From: Paenibacillus sp. J5C2022 | GTDB taxonomy: Bacteria > Bacillota > Bacilli > Paenibacillales > Paenibacillaceae | Length of the DNA: 50,067 nucleotides | Assembly: GCF_025567625.1 (NCBI RefSeq) | Contig: NZ_JAOQJC010000055.1 | Coordinates: forward strand, 1 to 50,067 | Direction: 5' to 3' | Part shown: positions 16,314 through 23,610 of the stretch, piece after piece | Position numbering within the stretch: position 1 is the stretch's first letter | Layout of the letters: each line of letters opens with the position of its first letter | Notes under the pieces: model-generated | Told to the model about the DNA's origin: nothing | The model's input: the letters and a program-made list of their open reading frames with translations, nothing else | Database searches by the model: none | Program-made: the position numbers and the translations under genes

Positions 16314-17372
16314 ATGAAACCAGTACAGATCGGCGTTATCGGCACAGGTTCTATATCGTCCATGCACTTAAACTCCTATGAAAAGAGCGAGGAAGCTACG
16401 ATTTATGCAGTATGCGACTTGAATGAGGAGAGGGCTCGCAAGGCGGCGGAGAAATACGGCGCCGAAAAAGTGTACACCGATTATCGCGAGCTGCTGGCAG
16501 ACCCCAACATTGAAGCGGTCAGCATTTGTACATGGAATAATAGCCATGCAGAGATCAGCATTGCCGCTCTGGAAGCGGGCAAGCATGTGCTGGTGGAGAA
16601 GCCGCTGTGCCGCACTGTAGAGGAAGCGCTTAAGGTGCAGGAAGCGGTAGAGAAGACGGGGAAAATACTGCAGGTGGGCTTTGTCCGCCGTTACGATACA
16701 AATGCCCAATTGCTTAAAGGATTGGCGGAGAAGGGCGAGTTCGGCGAAATCTATTATGCGAAGGCGCAAACGTTCAGACGGCTTGGCAATCCAGGCGGCT
16801 GGTTCTCGGATATCGAGCGTTCCGGCGGCGGCCCGCTGATCGATATCGGCGTGCACGTCATCGACCTGTGCTGGTACCTGATGGGGCGTCCGAAGCCGGT
16901 TAGCGTCAGTGCGAATACGTATCGCAAGCTGGGCAACCGCTCCAATATTAAAGATCTGTCCTTCTATAAAGCGGCAGACTACGATGCCGAGAGAAATACG
17001 GTGGAAGATCTGGCCAATGCCATCATTCGCTTCGAGAACGGCGCTTCTCTGATGGTGGACGTCAGCTTCACTCTGCATGCGAAGAAGGATGAGACGAACG
17101 TTCGTCTGTTCGGCGAGAAGGGCGGCATTGAAGTCGAGCCGGAGACGCTAATCGTCTCGGAGATGAACGACCGCATCGTGAACATTTATCCGCAGACGGA
17201 TCATGCCGCGTTCGAGTTCAACAGCGCATTCCAGAATGAAATCAATCATTTCGTCGACAACGTGAAGAACGGCTCGCAGCCGATCAGCCCGGTGCAAGAC
17301 GGTGTGGAAATTATGAAAATTCTGTGCGGCATTTACGAATCAGCAGCTAAAGGGGAGGAAGTAAAACTATGA
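16314..17372 (+). CDS. Gfo/Idh/MocA-family NAD(P)-dependent oxidoreductase
   Basis: A 352-aa cytoplasmic dehydrogenase. The N-terminal Rossmann domain has GVIGTGSISSMH (residues 7-18) for NAD(P) binding and the family motif 'EKPLCRT' (Lys/Pro at about 94-95). The C-terminal alpha/beta substrate domain has 'GGPLIDIGVHVIDLCWYLMG', which holds the Asp/His catalytic pair. ATG 16314 follows GAGAGGAG. It overlaps the next gene by 4 bp (ATGA) and is the first of three genes of sugar or polyol oxidation. The substrate could be a free sugar, an inositol or a glycoside oxidised at C3. Confidence 0.9.
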   Translation: MKPVQIGVIGTGSISSMHLNSYEKSEEATIYAVCDLNEERARKAAEKYGAEKVYTDYRELLADPNIEAVSICTWNNSHAEISIAALEAGKHVLVEKPLCRTVEEALKVQEAVEKTGKILQVGFVRRYDTNAQLLKGLAEKGEFGEIYYAKAQTFRRLGNPGGWFSDIERSGGGPLIDIGVHVIDLCWYLMGRPKPVSVSANTYRKLGNRSNIKDLSFYKAADYDAERNTVEDLANAIIRFENGASLMVDVSFTLHAKKDETNVRLFGEKGGIEVEPETLIVSEMNDRIVNIYPQTDHAAFEFNSAFQNEINHFVDNVKNGSQPISPVQDGVEIMKILCGIYESAAKGEEVKL

Positions 17373-18226
17373 AACTGGGAATAAGCACATACAGCTTGAA
17401 CAAAGCGTATCAGGCGGGAGAATTGACATTGCCGGGCACTGTCCGCGCCATTGCGGAAATGGGCGCAGATCATGCGGAGATCGTGCCGCTGGGCGTTGCG
17501 CTGCCGGACGAGCCGGCATTGGTGGAAGAAATCCGCAATGCCGCTAGCGAAGCGGGCATTGAGCTGTCCAACTATGCGATCGGTGCGAACTTCGCCGACC
17601 TGAGCGATGAGGATTGGGAGAAGGAAATCGAGCGGGTGAAGAGGGAAGTGGACGTCTGCGCGGCAATGGGCATCAAGCGCATGCGCCACGATGTGGCCAG
17701 CTCCAAGGATCTGTCTATTATGAATTTCCTAAATCAATTGCCAAGACTGGCTGAAGCCTGCCGTCGCATCGCCGATTACGCGAAGCCGCTCGGCATTACG
17801 ACTAGCGTGGAGAACCACGGCTACTTCATTCAGCATAGCGACCGCGTACAGGCGCTGGTGAATACAGTCGACAGAGAGAACTTCCGCACGACGCTGGATA
17901 TCGGCAACTTCCTCTGCGCGGACGAGAATCCCGCTGTAGCCGTTGCCAGAAACGTCGGCATCGCCTCCATGGTGCATGTGAAGGACTTCTACTACCGTCC
18001 ATCCTACCGCAACCCGGGCGAAGGCTGGTTCAATACGTCTTCGGGCAACTGGCTGCGCGGCGCCGTTGTCGGCCAAGGCGATATCGATATGCCGCATGTG
18101 CTTCGCATCGTGAAGGAGAGCGGATATGACGGTTATGTCTCCATCGAGTTCGAAGGTATGGAGGAGTGTCGCAAAGGCACGCAGATGGGCTTCAACTACG
18201 TGAAGCAAATGTGGGAATCCATCTAA
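17369..18226 (+). CDS. Sugar phosphate isomerase/epimerase (AP-endonuclease-2 TIM barrel)
   Basis: A 285-aa enzyme of the xylose-isomerase-like TIM-barrel superfamily. Metal-ligand regions seen are 'GITTSVENHGYF' (Glu), 'TTLDIGNFL' (Asp), 'MVHVKDFYYRP' (His, Asp) and 'YVSIEFEGMEE' (Glu). Its ATG overlaps the dehydrogenase stop (17369-17372), with GGGGAGGAAG just upstream, so the two products are made together. Likely acts on the keto product of the dehydrogenase as an epimerase, isomerase or lyase; which one cannot be told from sequence. Confidence 0.87.
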   Translation: MKLGISTYSLNKAYQAGELTLPGTVRAIAEMGADHAEIVPLGVALPDEPALVEEIRNAASEAGIELSNYAIGANFADLSDEDWEKEIERVKREVDVCAAMGIKRMRHDVASSKDLSIMNFLNQLPRLAEACRRIADYAKPLGITTSVENHGYFIQHSDRVQALVNTVDRENFRTTLDIGNFLCADENPAVAVARNVGIASMVHVKDFYYRPSYRNPGEGWFNTSSGNWLRGAVVGQGDIDMPHVLRIVKESGYDGYVSIEFEGMEECRKGTQMGFNYVKQMWESI

Positions 18227-18254
18227 GTTCAATAGAAAAGGAGCGTGGCGTAAC

Positions 18255-19145
18255 GTGCAAAAAACGATCATTACCAATAAAATCGGCGTTATTGTGGACA
18301 GCTTCCAGGTGGGCGTAAGAGAAGGGTTGGTCAAGGCGAAGAAGCTGGGAGCCGACGGCGTTCAAATCTATGCGGTCAAAGGCGAGATGGACCCCGACAA
18401 TCTGACAACTGCGCAGCGCAAGGAATTCAAAGGATACATCGACTCGCTAGGCCTTGAAATCTCGGCGCTTGTCGGCGATCTGGGCGGCCATGGCTTCCAG
18501 GACGCTTCGCAGAACCGTGCCAAGATCGACAAGTCGAAGCGGATCATGGAGCTGGGCATGGAGCTGGGCACCAATATCGTGACGACGCATATCGGCATCG
18601 TGCCGGACGACCGCAATGGAGCAGTCTATGCGGCAATGCAGGGAGCGTGCGAGGAGCTAAGCCAGTTCGCCAGTGATATGGGCGCTTACTTCGCAATCGA
18701 GACCGGTCCTGAGACGTCCGCCCATCTGAAGGAATTCCTGGACACGCTGAGAACGAACGGTGTCTCCGTCAACTTCGACCCGGCCAATATGGTAATGGTG
18801 ACAGGTGATGATCCCGTTCAAGGCGTCTATACACTGAAGGACTACATCGTACACACGCATGCGAAGGACGGCATCAAGCTGAGAGACATCGATCCCCGTG
18901 ACGTATACGGCGCTTACGGTTACGAAGTGGAGACGGATCATGAGAAGATCGCGCAGATGGTGGAGAAGGGCGACGCGTTCCGCGAGGTCCCTCTCGGCGA
19001 AGGCGGCGTGGACTGGAACAACTACTTGAAGGCGCTGAACGATATCGGCTACAAGGGCTACTTGACGATTGAGCGTGAAGTGGGCACGAATCCGGAAGGC
19101 GACATCGGCCTTGCCGTGGAGTTCCTGAAGAGCTTTAGAGCTTAG
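18255..19145 (+). CDS. Sugar phosphate isomerase/epimerase (second TIM-barrel paralogue)
   Basis: A 296-aa member of the same superfamily as the upstream gene but from another branch ('GADGVQIYAVKGEMD', 'FAIETGPETSAHLKEFLD', 'VNFDPANMVMV', 'VHTHAKDGIKL', 'YLTIEREVG' carry the metal ligands Glu, Asp, His and Glu). GTG 18255 follows AAAAGGAG at about 11 nt. It ends the operon; a terminator follows 11 bp later. Two different isomerase folds after one dehydrogenase suggests a short oxidation-epimerisation or elimination pathway. Confidence 0.87.
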   Translation: MQKTIITNKIGVIVDSFQVGVREGLVKAKKLGADGVQIYAVKGEMDPDNLTTAQRKEFKGYIDSLGLEISALVGDLGGHGFQDASQNRAKIDKSKRIMELGMELGTNIVTTHIGIVPDDRNGAVYAAMQGACEELSQFASDMGAYFAIETGPETSAHLKEFLDTLRTNGVSVNFDPANMVMVTGDDPVQGVYTLKDYIVHTHAKDGIKLRDIDPRDVYGAYGYEVETDHEKIAQMVEKGDAFREVPLGEGGVDWNNYLKALNDIGYKGYLTIEREVGTNPEGDIGLAVEFLKSFRA

Positions 19146-19156
19146 AGGATAGAGAA

Positions 19157-19201
19157 GGCGATCCGCACCGGTTGCGTAACCGGCTGCCGGATCGCCTTTT
19201 G
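19157..19201 (+). terminator. Rho-independent terminator of the oxidoreductase/isomerase operon
   Basis: GGCGATCCG (19157-19165) pairs with CGGATCGCC (19188-19196), with an inner CCGGTT/AACCGG stem, followed by TTTTGTT. Confidence 0.92.
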
Positions 19202-19218
19202 TTACATATATAGAAATT

Positions 19219-19283
19219 ATAAGTTCCGGGCTCCCCGCAAAGTACCCCAGTAAGCTTCGAGGCGGAGCCCCACTTTGTGGGGG
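19219..19283. repeat. Dispersed ~65-bp palindromic element, copy B
   Basis: Same blocks as copy A: AAGTTCCGGGCTCCCCGC, AAAGTACC, AAGCTTCGAGGC and GGAGCCCCACTTTGTGGGG. It lies directly behind a terminator and in front of the ten-copy 51-bp array. Confidence 0.88.
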
Positions 19284-19308
19284 ATTTTATGATAAAGAGT
19301 TTATAAAT

Positions 19309-19863
19309 TCGAGTTGAATACCCTAAGCTAGTGGATAGACTTGTGCGAGTCATATGAGTGCATGAATCCTACACTGGAGCGCCGAAAAGGGGCGTACGAG
19401 CCAAATGAGTGTATGAATCCTACACTAGAGTGCCGAAAAGGAGCGTTCGACCCGAAATAGTGTATGAATCCTACACTAGAGTGCCGAAAAGGGGCGTACG
19501 AGCCAAATGAGTGTATGAATCCTACACTAGAGTGCCGAAAAGGAGCGTTCGACCCGAAATAGTGTATGAATCCTACACTGGAGCGCCGAAAAGGGGCGTA
19601 CGAGCCAAATGAGTGTATGAATCCTACACTAGAGTGCCGAAAAGGGTCGTTCGAGCCGAAATAGTGTATGAATCCTACACTGGAGTGCCGAAAAGGAGCG
19701 TTCGAGCCGAAATAGTGTATGAATCCTACACTGGAGCGCTGAAAAGGAGCGTTCGACCCGAAATAGTGTATGAATCCTACACTAGAGTGCCGAAAAGGAG
19801 AGTTCGAGCCGAAACAGTGTATGAATCCTACATTGGAACGCCGAAAAGGGGGCGTGCGCAGCA
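19309..19863. repeat. 51-bp tandem repeat array, ten copies, with a conserved 5' leader
   Basis: AGTG(T/C)ATGAATCCTAC begins at 19357, 19408, 19459, 19510, 19561, 19612, 19663, 19714, 19765 and 19816, an exact 51-bp period. Each unit contains AGTGTATGAATCCTACACT, a 6-bp stem with 7-nt loop. A 42-bp leader (19309-19350, 'TCGAGTTGA..') precedes it and recurs before the array at the right end of the window. Because 51 is 17 codons, the array stays open in some frames on both strands, but I see no ribosome site or start supporting a gene. No other gene lies in 19202-19892. Confidence 0.93.
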
Positions 19864-19873
19864 AGAGAGCAAG

Positions 19874-19894
19874 ACGCCGCTAGGCGTTTTTCTT
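19874..19894 (+). terminator. Short terminator-like hairpin at the 3' end of the array
   Basis: ACGCC-GCTA-GGCGT (19874-19887) followed by TTTTTCTT on the plus strand. Together with the terminator behind the 6471 array, this suggests arrays are often the transcribed 3' tail of a plus-strand RNA. It abuts the end of the convergent blaI-like gene. Confidence 0.6.
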
Positions 19895-20360
19895 ATCTCG
19901 TCATTCGGCTCGCGGAACATGACTTGTCAATGCGAAAGCACGGAGCATGAGCATGTCTATTGTTGCATTGGGAAGTAGTATCTTTCTGGATCTTCTCTTC
20001 AAGTAACCTCTTTAGCTCCTGCAGTTCTTCCTTTGAAAATTCTTGTTCCTGCAAGAAGTGCATGAGCATCGGAGCTGCAGAGCCTCGATAAATACGTTGC
20101 AAGAAAGTTTGGCGCTCAACCCGGCAGCATGCTTCCCGAGATACGGCAGGCGAGTAGTAATACGTTTTGCCTCCGGCTTTGAAAGTTAGAGCCCCTTTCT
20201 TGAGCAAGCGATTAATTAACGCTTTGACAGTAGCTGGTTTCCAATCTGTCGAGTTAGCCAATCTGTTAATCATATCTTGAGCGGTAGCGGGAGATTGTTC
20301 CCACAGAAGGCTCATTACCTCCCATTCCGCGTCCGAAATTTGAGGTGTTTGATTGGACAT
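19893..20360 (-). CDS. BlaI/MecI-family transcriptional repressor (orphan)
   Basis: This 155-aa winged-helix repressor matches the family closely over about 1-125: 'ISDAEWEVMSLLWEQSPATAQDMI', 'WKPATVKALINRLLKKGALTF', 'GKTYYYSPAV'. The ATG (20358-20360) follows AAAGGAGG. BlaI proteins are usually near 125 aa; here about 30 extra residues (Cys/His-rich, ending SCSASRMTR) run to the edge of the array. No BlaR1/MecR1 sensor protease gene follows, although that is the usual neighbour. The tail may be a scar of a lost downstream gene. Two perfect family operators lie upstream, so the protein probably still represses itself. Confidence 0.9.
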   Translation of the reverse strand: MSNQTPQISDAEWEVMSLLWEQSPATAQDMINRLANSTDWKPATVKALINRLLKKGALTFKAGGKTYYYSPAVSREACCRVERQTFLQRIYRGSAAPMLMHFLQEQEFSKEELQELKRLLEEKIQKDTTSQCNNRHAHAPCFRIDKSCSASRMTR

Positions 20361-20381
20361 GCGTTATCCTCCTTTCATTTG

Positions 20382-20432
20382 GATTACATATGTAATCGCA
20401 TATAGATTACACTTGTAATCGATTGGTGTCAA
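20382..20432 (-). promoter_or_regulatory. Two BlaI-type operators and promoter of the blaI-like gene
   Basis: GATTACATATGTAATC (20382-20397) is a perfect 16-bp palindrome and GATTACACTTGTAATC (20405-20420) has 7-bp perfect arms. Both contain the TACA-NN-TGTA core of Bla/Mec operators. Their centres are 23 bp apart, about two helical turns. On the minus strand, TTGACA (20432-20427) is a -35, and the second palindrome covers the -10 region 17 bp later. Confidence 0.85.
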
Positions 20433-20517
20433 GATTTGGATACTAGAAGTTTTATAAAATAAATCACACTAAAGGTATAGGAATACATAGTACTTAAGGT
20501 TATAATAGGTTTTAGTG

Positions 20518-20523
20518 TATAAT
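20518..20523 (+). promoter_or_regulatory. Probable -10 box of ppaC
   Basis: TATAAT, 73 bp before the ppaC start; the -35 is weak (TTAAGG, 20494-20499). Another TATAAT lies at 20501-20506. Confidence 0.45.
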
Positions 20524-20595
20524 GATAGAGGCAGGTTTCTTGCGGTGGCGGTATGCGCTCGGAAGGAATCAATACTGATTAAGGAGTTACAGGAT

Positions 20596-21528
20596 ATGAG
20601 CAAAACATTGATCTTTGGACACAAAAATCCCGATACCGACACAATTACATCGGCTATCGCTTATGCGGAGCTTAAGAGCAAGCTGGGAGAGAACGTTGAA
20701 GCTGTACGTCTGGGCGAAGTGAGCGCGGAGACGCAATACGCGCTGGACTACTTCGGCTTCCAGGCGCCGCGTCTCGTAGAGAATGTGGCTGACGAGGCTG
20801 AGCAAGTCATACTGGTCGACCATAACGAGCGCCAGCAGAGCGCGAACGATATCGACAAAGTAAGAGTAGCCGAAGTTATCGACCATCATCGTATCGCCAA
20901 CTTCGAGACTAGCGGCCCGCTCTACTTCCGTGCGGAGCCAGTAGGTTGCACAGCGACAATTCTGAACAAATTGTATAAAGAGAATGGCGTGGCCATTCGC
21001 AAAGAGACAGCAGGACTAATGCTGTCCGCTATCATCTCCGATTCCCTGTTGTTCAAATCGCCAACCTGCACCGATCAGGATGTTGTCGCAGCGAAGGAGC
21101 TGGCGGCCATTGCAGGCGTTGACGCCGAGGCGTACGGTCTGGATATGCTGAAAGCAGGCGCTGACCTGAGCGACAAGACGATCACTCAGCTGATCTCCCT
21201 GGATGCGAAGGAATTCTCCATGGGCAGCTACAAAGTGGAAATTGCGCAGGTGAACGCAGTTGATACGAACGATGTCATCGGACGCGGCGCAGACTTGGAG
21301 AACGCGCTGAACGAGATCATTGCAGCGAAAGGCTTGGACTTGTTCCTGCTCGTCGTGACAGACATTCTGAACAACGATTCCATCGGCTTGGCGCTTGGCG
21401 GCAAGGCGCAGGCTGTAGAGAAGGCGTTCAACGTAACGCTTGACGACAATAAGGCGCTCTTGAAAGGCGTCGTATCCCGCAAATCGCAAATCGTTCCGGT
21501 GCTGACAGAGACTTTGAGCGCGATGTAA
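20596..21528 (+). CDS. ppaC: Manganese-dependent inorganic pyrophosphatase (family II)
   Basis: A 310-aa cytoplasmic enzyme that hydrolyses pyrophosphate to two phosphates and so drives biosynthetic reactions. It is a DHH-superfamily protein: 'FGHKNPDTD' gives His9, Asp13 and Asp15, 'VDHNE' gives Asp75, and 'IDHHR' gives His97, matching the metal ligands of the Bacillus enzyme. The C-terminal DHHA2 domain ends with the substrate-binding 'SRKSQIVP'. ATG 20596 lies after AAGGAG (20581-20586); an upstream in-frame ATG at 20515 lies over the promoter and has no ribosome site. It is monocistronic with a strong terminator. Confidence 0.96.
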   Translation: MSKTLIFGHKNPDTDTITSAIAYAELKSKLGENVEAVRLGEVSAETQYALDYFGFQAPRLVENVADEAEQVILVDHNERQQSANDIDKVRVAEVIDHHRIANFETSGPLYFRAEPVGCTATILNKLYKENGVAIRKETAGLMLSAIISDSLLFKSPTCTDQDVVAAKELAAIAGVDAEAYGLDMLKAGADLSDKTITQLISLDAKEFSMGSYKVEIAQVNAVDTNDVIGRGADLENALNEIIAAKGLDLFLLVVTDILNNDSIGLALGGKAQAVEKAFNVTLDDNKALLKGVVSRKSQIVPVLTETLSAM

Positions 21529-21546
21529 ATAAAGAAGATGTGTTAT

Positions 21547-21588
21547 AAAAACAGCTGCTTGCTTCAACTGAAGCTAGCAGCTGTTTTT
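21547..21588 (+). terminator. Rho-independent terminator of ppaC
   Basis: AAAAACAGCTGC (21547-21558) pairs with GCAGCTGTTTTT (21577-21588), an A-stem-T structure that could work in both directions. Confidence 0.92.
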
Positions 21589-21692
21589 GGTGTGCCGCAT
21601 AGGTTCTCTCAATCGCTTGGCGAAAAAATTGTAAGAAAGCAACAGGCTGCGCTACACTATAGCTATGCATGGAACCGGGAGGTGGCAGAGAA

Positions 21693-22709
21693 ATGGCTCT
21701 GCATGTGGCCAAGATTCATGATTTATTCGACCAATTCACGGAGATGGTAGAGGGACAAGTTCAGCAAAGAGCTTGGGAGCAGCAACTCGCCATTCCTTCG
21801 CATGTAGGCAAGGGAAATATTACAAGGACACAGATTCGTCCCGGTATGGAGATCATGCTTACGGATGTCACGTTCAACCAAGATATGAAACTTCAGATTC
21901 AGGAATCCTGCCAATTGTTTGAATTGAGTTATTGCGTAAGCGGCGAGATTCATTGTGATTGGAACGGCAAAAGCAGCCATACGATAGCTCAAACGGGAAA
22001 TGTCCTATTCCTGGAGGATGTTCGGGTCTGCGAGGAAAAAAGAGCAGGCATAAGAAATCAGCTTCTTGAAATCAGGTTCACGCCGAGCGAGTTGCTGCGT
22101 TACGCTGAGGATGTCACCGAGAAACGGAAGATGGAGAAGTGGCTTCGCCACCACCGCGGGAATATTGATCAATATCCGAGCACACCAGCCATTCAAAGAT
22201 GTGTATCTGAAATGATGCATTGTTCGCATCTTGGAACGCTGAAACGATTATATATGGAAAGCAAGGCGATGGAATTTATTGCGCTGTTCGGGGAGTCGGA
22301 CGAGTACGGATCTGTTGGAGGCGACATCATGCTTCGCCGTGAAGATATTTCCAGATTGAAGCATGCGCATGCGTTAATACAGCAGCATCTTGAACATCCG
22401 CTGTCGATCCGCGAACTCGCCAAGCGGATTGAGATGAATGAATTTAAACTGAAAAAAGGCTTCCGCGAATTGTTTGGGATGACGATCTTTGAGCTGGTGC
22501 GTCAAAAAAGGATGGAGAAAGCGCTTTGGTATATGGAAGTGGAGCGCTTAAATGTCGGCGAAGCGGCCGCCTCGGTCGGATACAGCAACGCCAGTAATTT
22601 CACCACGGCATTTCGCAAGCATTATGGCTGCAATCCCAGTGAGCTTATGAAACGAATCAGCCAGCTGGATGTGGAGCAAAACAAGTTGCGTAACGATCTC
22701 CATTCATAG
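21693..22709 (+). CDS. AraC-family regulator, PchR-like
   Basis: A 338-aa regulator with an N-terminal ligand-sensing region ('LFELSYCVSGEIHCDW', 'RNQLLEIRFTPSELLRYAED') and a C-terminal AraC double HTH (about 245-330: 'LSIRELAKRIEMNEFKLKKGFRELFGMTIFEL', 'VGEAAASVGYSNASNFTTAFRKHYGCNPSEL'). The pattern, especially 'NEFKLKKGFRELFG', fits the PchR/siderophore-responsive branch. ATG 21693 follows CGGGAGGTGG. It converges on a Fe-siderophore uptake operon 140 bp away, so it probably activates that operon when the siderophore is bound. Confidence 0.88.
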   Translation: MALHVAKIHDLFDQFTEMVEGQVQQRAWEQQLAIPSHVGKGNITRTQIRPGMEIMLTDVTFNQDMKLQIQESCQLFELSYCVSGEIHCDWNGKSSHTIAQTGNVLFLEDVRVCEEKRAGIRNQLLEIRFTPSELLRYAEDVTEKRKMEKWLRHHRGNIDQYPSTPAIQRCVSEMMHCSHLGTLKRLYMESKAMEFIALFGESDEYGSVGGDIMLRREDISRLKHAHALIQQHLEHPLSIRELAKRIEMNEFKLKKGFRELFGMTIFELVRQKRMEKALWYMEVERLNVGEAAASVGYSNASNFTTAFRKHYGCNPSELMKRISQLDVEQNKLRNDLHS

Positions 22710-22740
22710 CCATTTGCACCCGTTACAATGAAAACGATAA

Positions 22741-22793
22741 GCGGCTTGACATGATAGGGAGATCAGAGATCGTCCTCATTCCTGTCAAGCCGC
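22741..22793. terminator. Stem-loop between convergent AraC and iron-transport genes
   Basis: GCGGCTTGACA (22741-22751) pairs perfectly with TGTCAAGCCGC (22783-22793); the loop also holds GATC..GATC. No T run follows in either direction, so termination efficiency is uncertain, but position between two convergent stops supports the call. Confidence 0.65.
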
Positions 22794-22847
22794 AGCCTGA
22801 GTACAGCGCTAATCGATGGGGTTCATTTATGACAAGCAAGCCTTGTC

Positions 22848-23609
22848 TCAGGGCAAATATGCGATGGCCAAGTCTCCCGTAACGGGATTGGAGTAGACCT
22901 CGCAATCAATTTCATACGCCTGCCGGATAAGCGCATTCGTAAGAACTTCCTTGGGCTTTCCTGATGCCAGGATCTCCCCTTGTTTGACTACATACAGAAT
23001 ATCGCAGTACGCAGCCGCCATCGACAGATCATGGAGAGCTGCAAGCACGCCGATGTTTAGCGATTTGACGATAGCCAGAATCTGAAGCTGATATTTGATA
23101 TCCAGATGGTTGGTCGGCTCGTCGAGAATTAACAATTTGGGCTGCTGCACGATCGCTCTAGCCAATATGACGCGTTGCTTCTCGCCGCCTGATAGCGTCA
23201 AATAGCTTCGGTCTGCATACTGGGACAAGCTAACCCTGTCGAGCGCATCTGCGACAATTTGATAATCCTGTCTGTTGTCCGATTCCATTAGATGCTTGTG
23301 CGGCGTTCGCCCCATCATCACCATCTCATGAACGGTAAAATCGAAGCTCAAGTCATTGAATTGACTGACCACCCCCATCTCTTTCGAGATCGTGCGCGCC
23401 GACGATTTCAAAACATCCTTTTCTCCCAAAAAGACGAGACCCTTTTGCGGTTTAATAACTTTATAAATACTTTTCAACAAAGTCGATTTTCCGCAACCGT
23501 TCGGTCCAATAATTCCGACAAACTGTCCTTTCTCCACTTTAAGGCTGATGTCTTTCACAATGTCCGTTCCCGATAAGGTGACCGATATATGATCCGCTGT
23601 CAGATTCAA
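22848..23609 (-). CDS. Iron-siderophore ABC transporter, ATP-binding protein
   Basis: A 253-aa FecE/FhuC-type ATPase with Walker A GPNGCGKST (35-43), signature LSGGEKQR (139-146), Walker B LLILDEP (159-165) and the H-loop 'LAALHDLSMA'. It powers the FecCD permease encoded upstream. The start is TTG (23609-23607), one base after the permease TAA, with GGGGGGAG inside the end of the permease gene, so translation is coupled. Last gene of the operon. Confidence 0.94.
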   Translation of the reverse strand: MNLTADHISVTLSGTDIVKDISLKVEKGQFVGIIGPNGCGKSTLLKSIYKVIKPQKGLVFLGEKDVLKSSARTISKEMGVVSQFNDLSFDFTVHEMVMMGRTPHKHLMESDNRQDYQIVADALDRVSLSQYADRSYLTLSGGEKQRVILARAIVQQPKLLILDEPTNHLDIKYQLQILAIVKSLNIGVLAALHDLSMAAAYCDILYVVKQGEILASGKPKEVLTNALIRQAYEIDCEVYSNPVTGDLAIAYLP

Positions 23610-23610
23610 T

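Noticed and set aside
19357..19863. CRISPR array
   Set aside because: Units are contiguous and nearly identical over all 51 bp, with no unique spacers, and no cas genes are near.
19328..19864. Repeat-encoded 178-codon protein on the minus strand
   Set aside because: No ribosome site or plausible start was found, and the frame is explained by a stop-free 51-bp unit. Kept as a repeat and mentioned only as an observation.
19919..19978. A 19-residue Cys/His-rich plus-strand peptide frame (starts MTCQCE) beside the array
   Set aside because: No ribosome site precedes it and it lies opposite the end of the blaI-like gene; too short to support.
22728..22741. Cre- or Fur-like sequence TGAAAACGATAAGC between convergent genes
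   Set aside because: Only a partial match to either consensus, and there is no promoter nearby to control.
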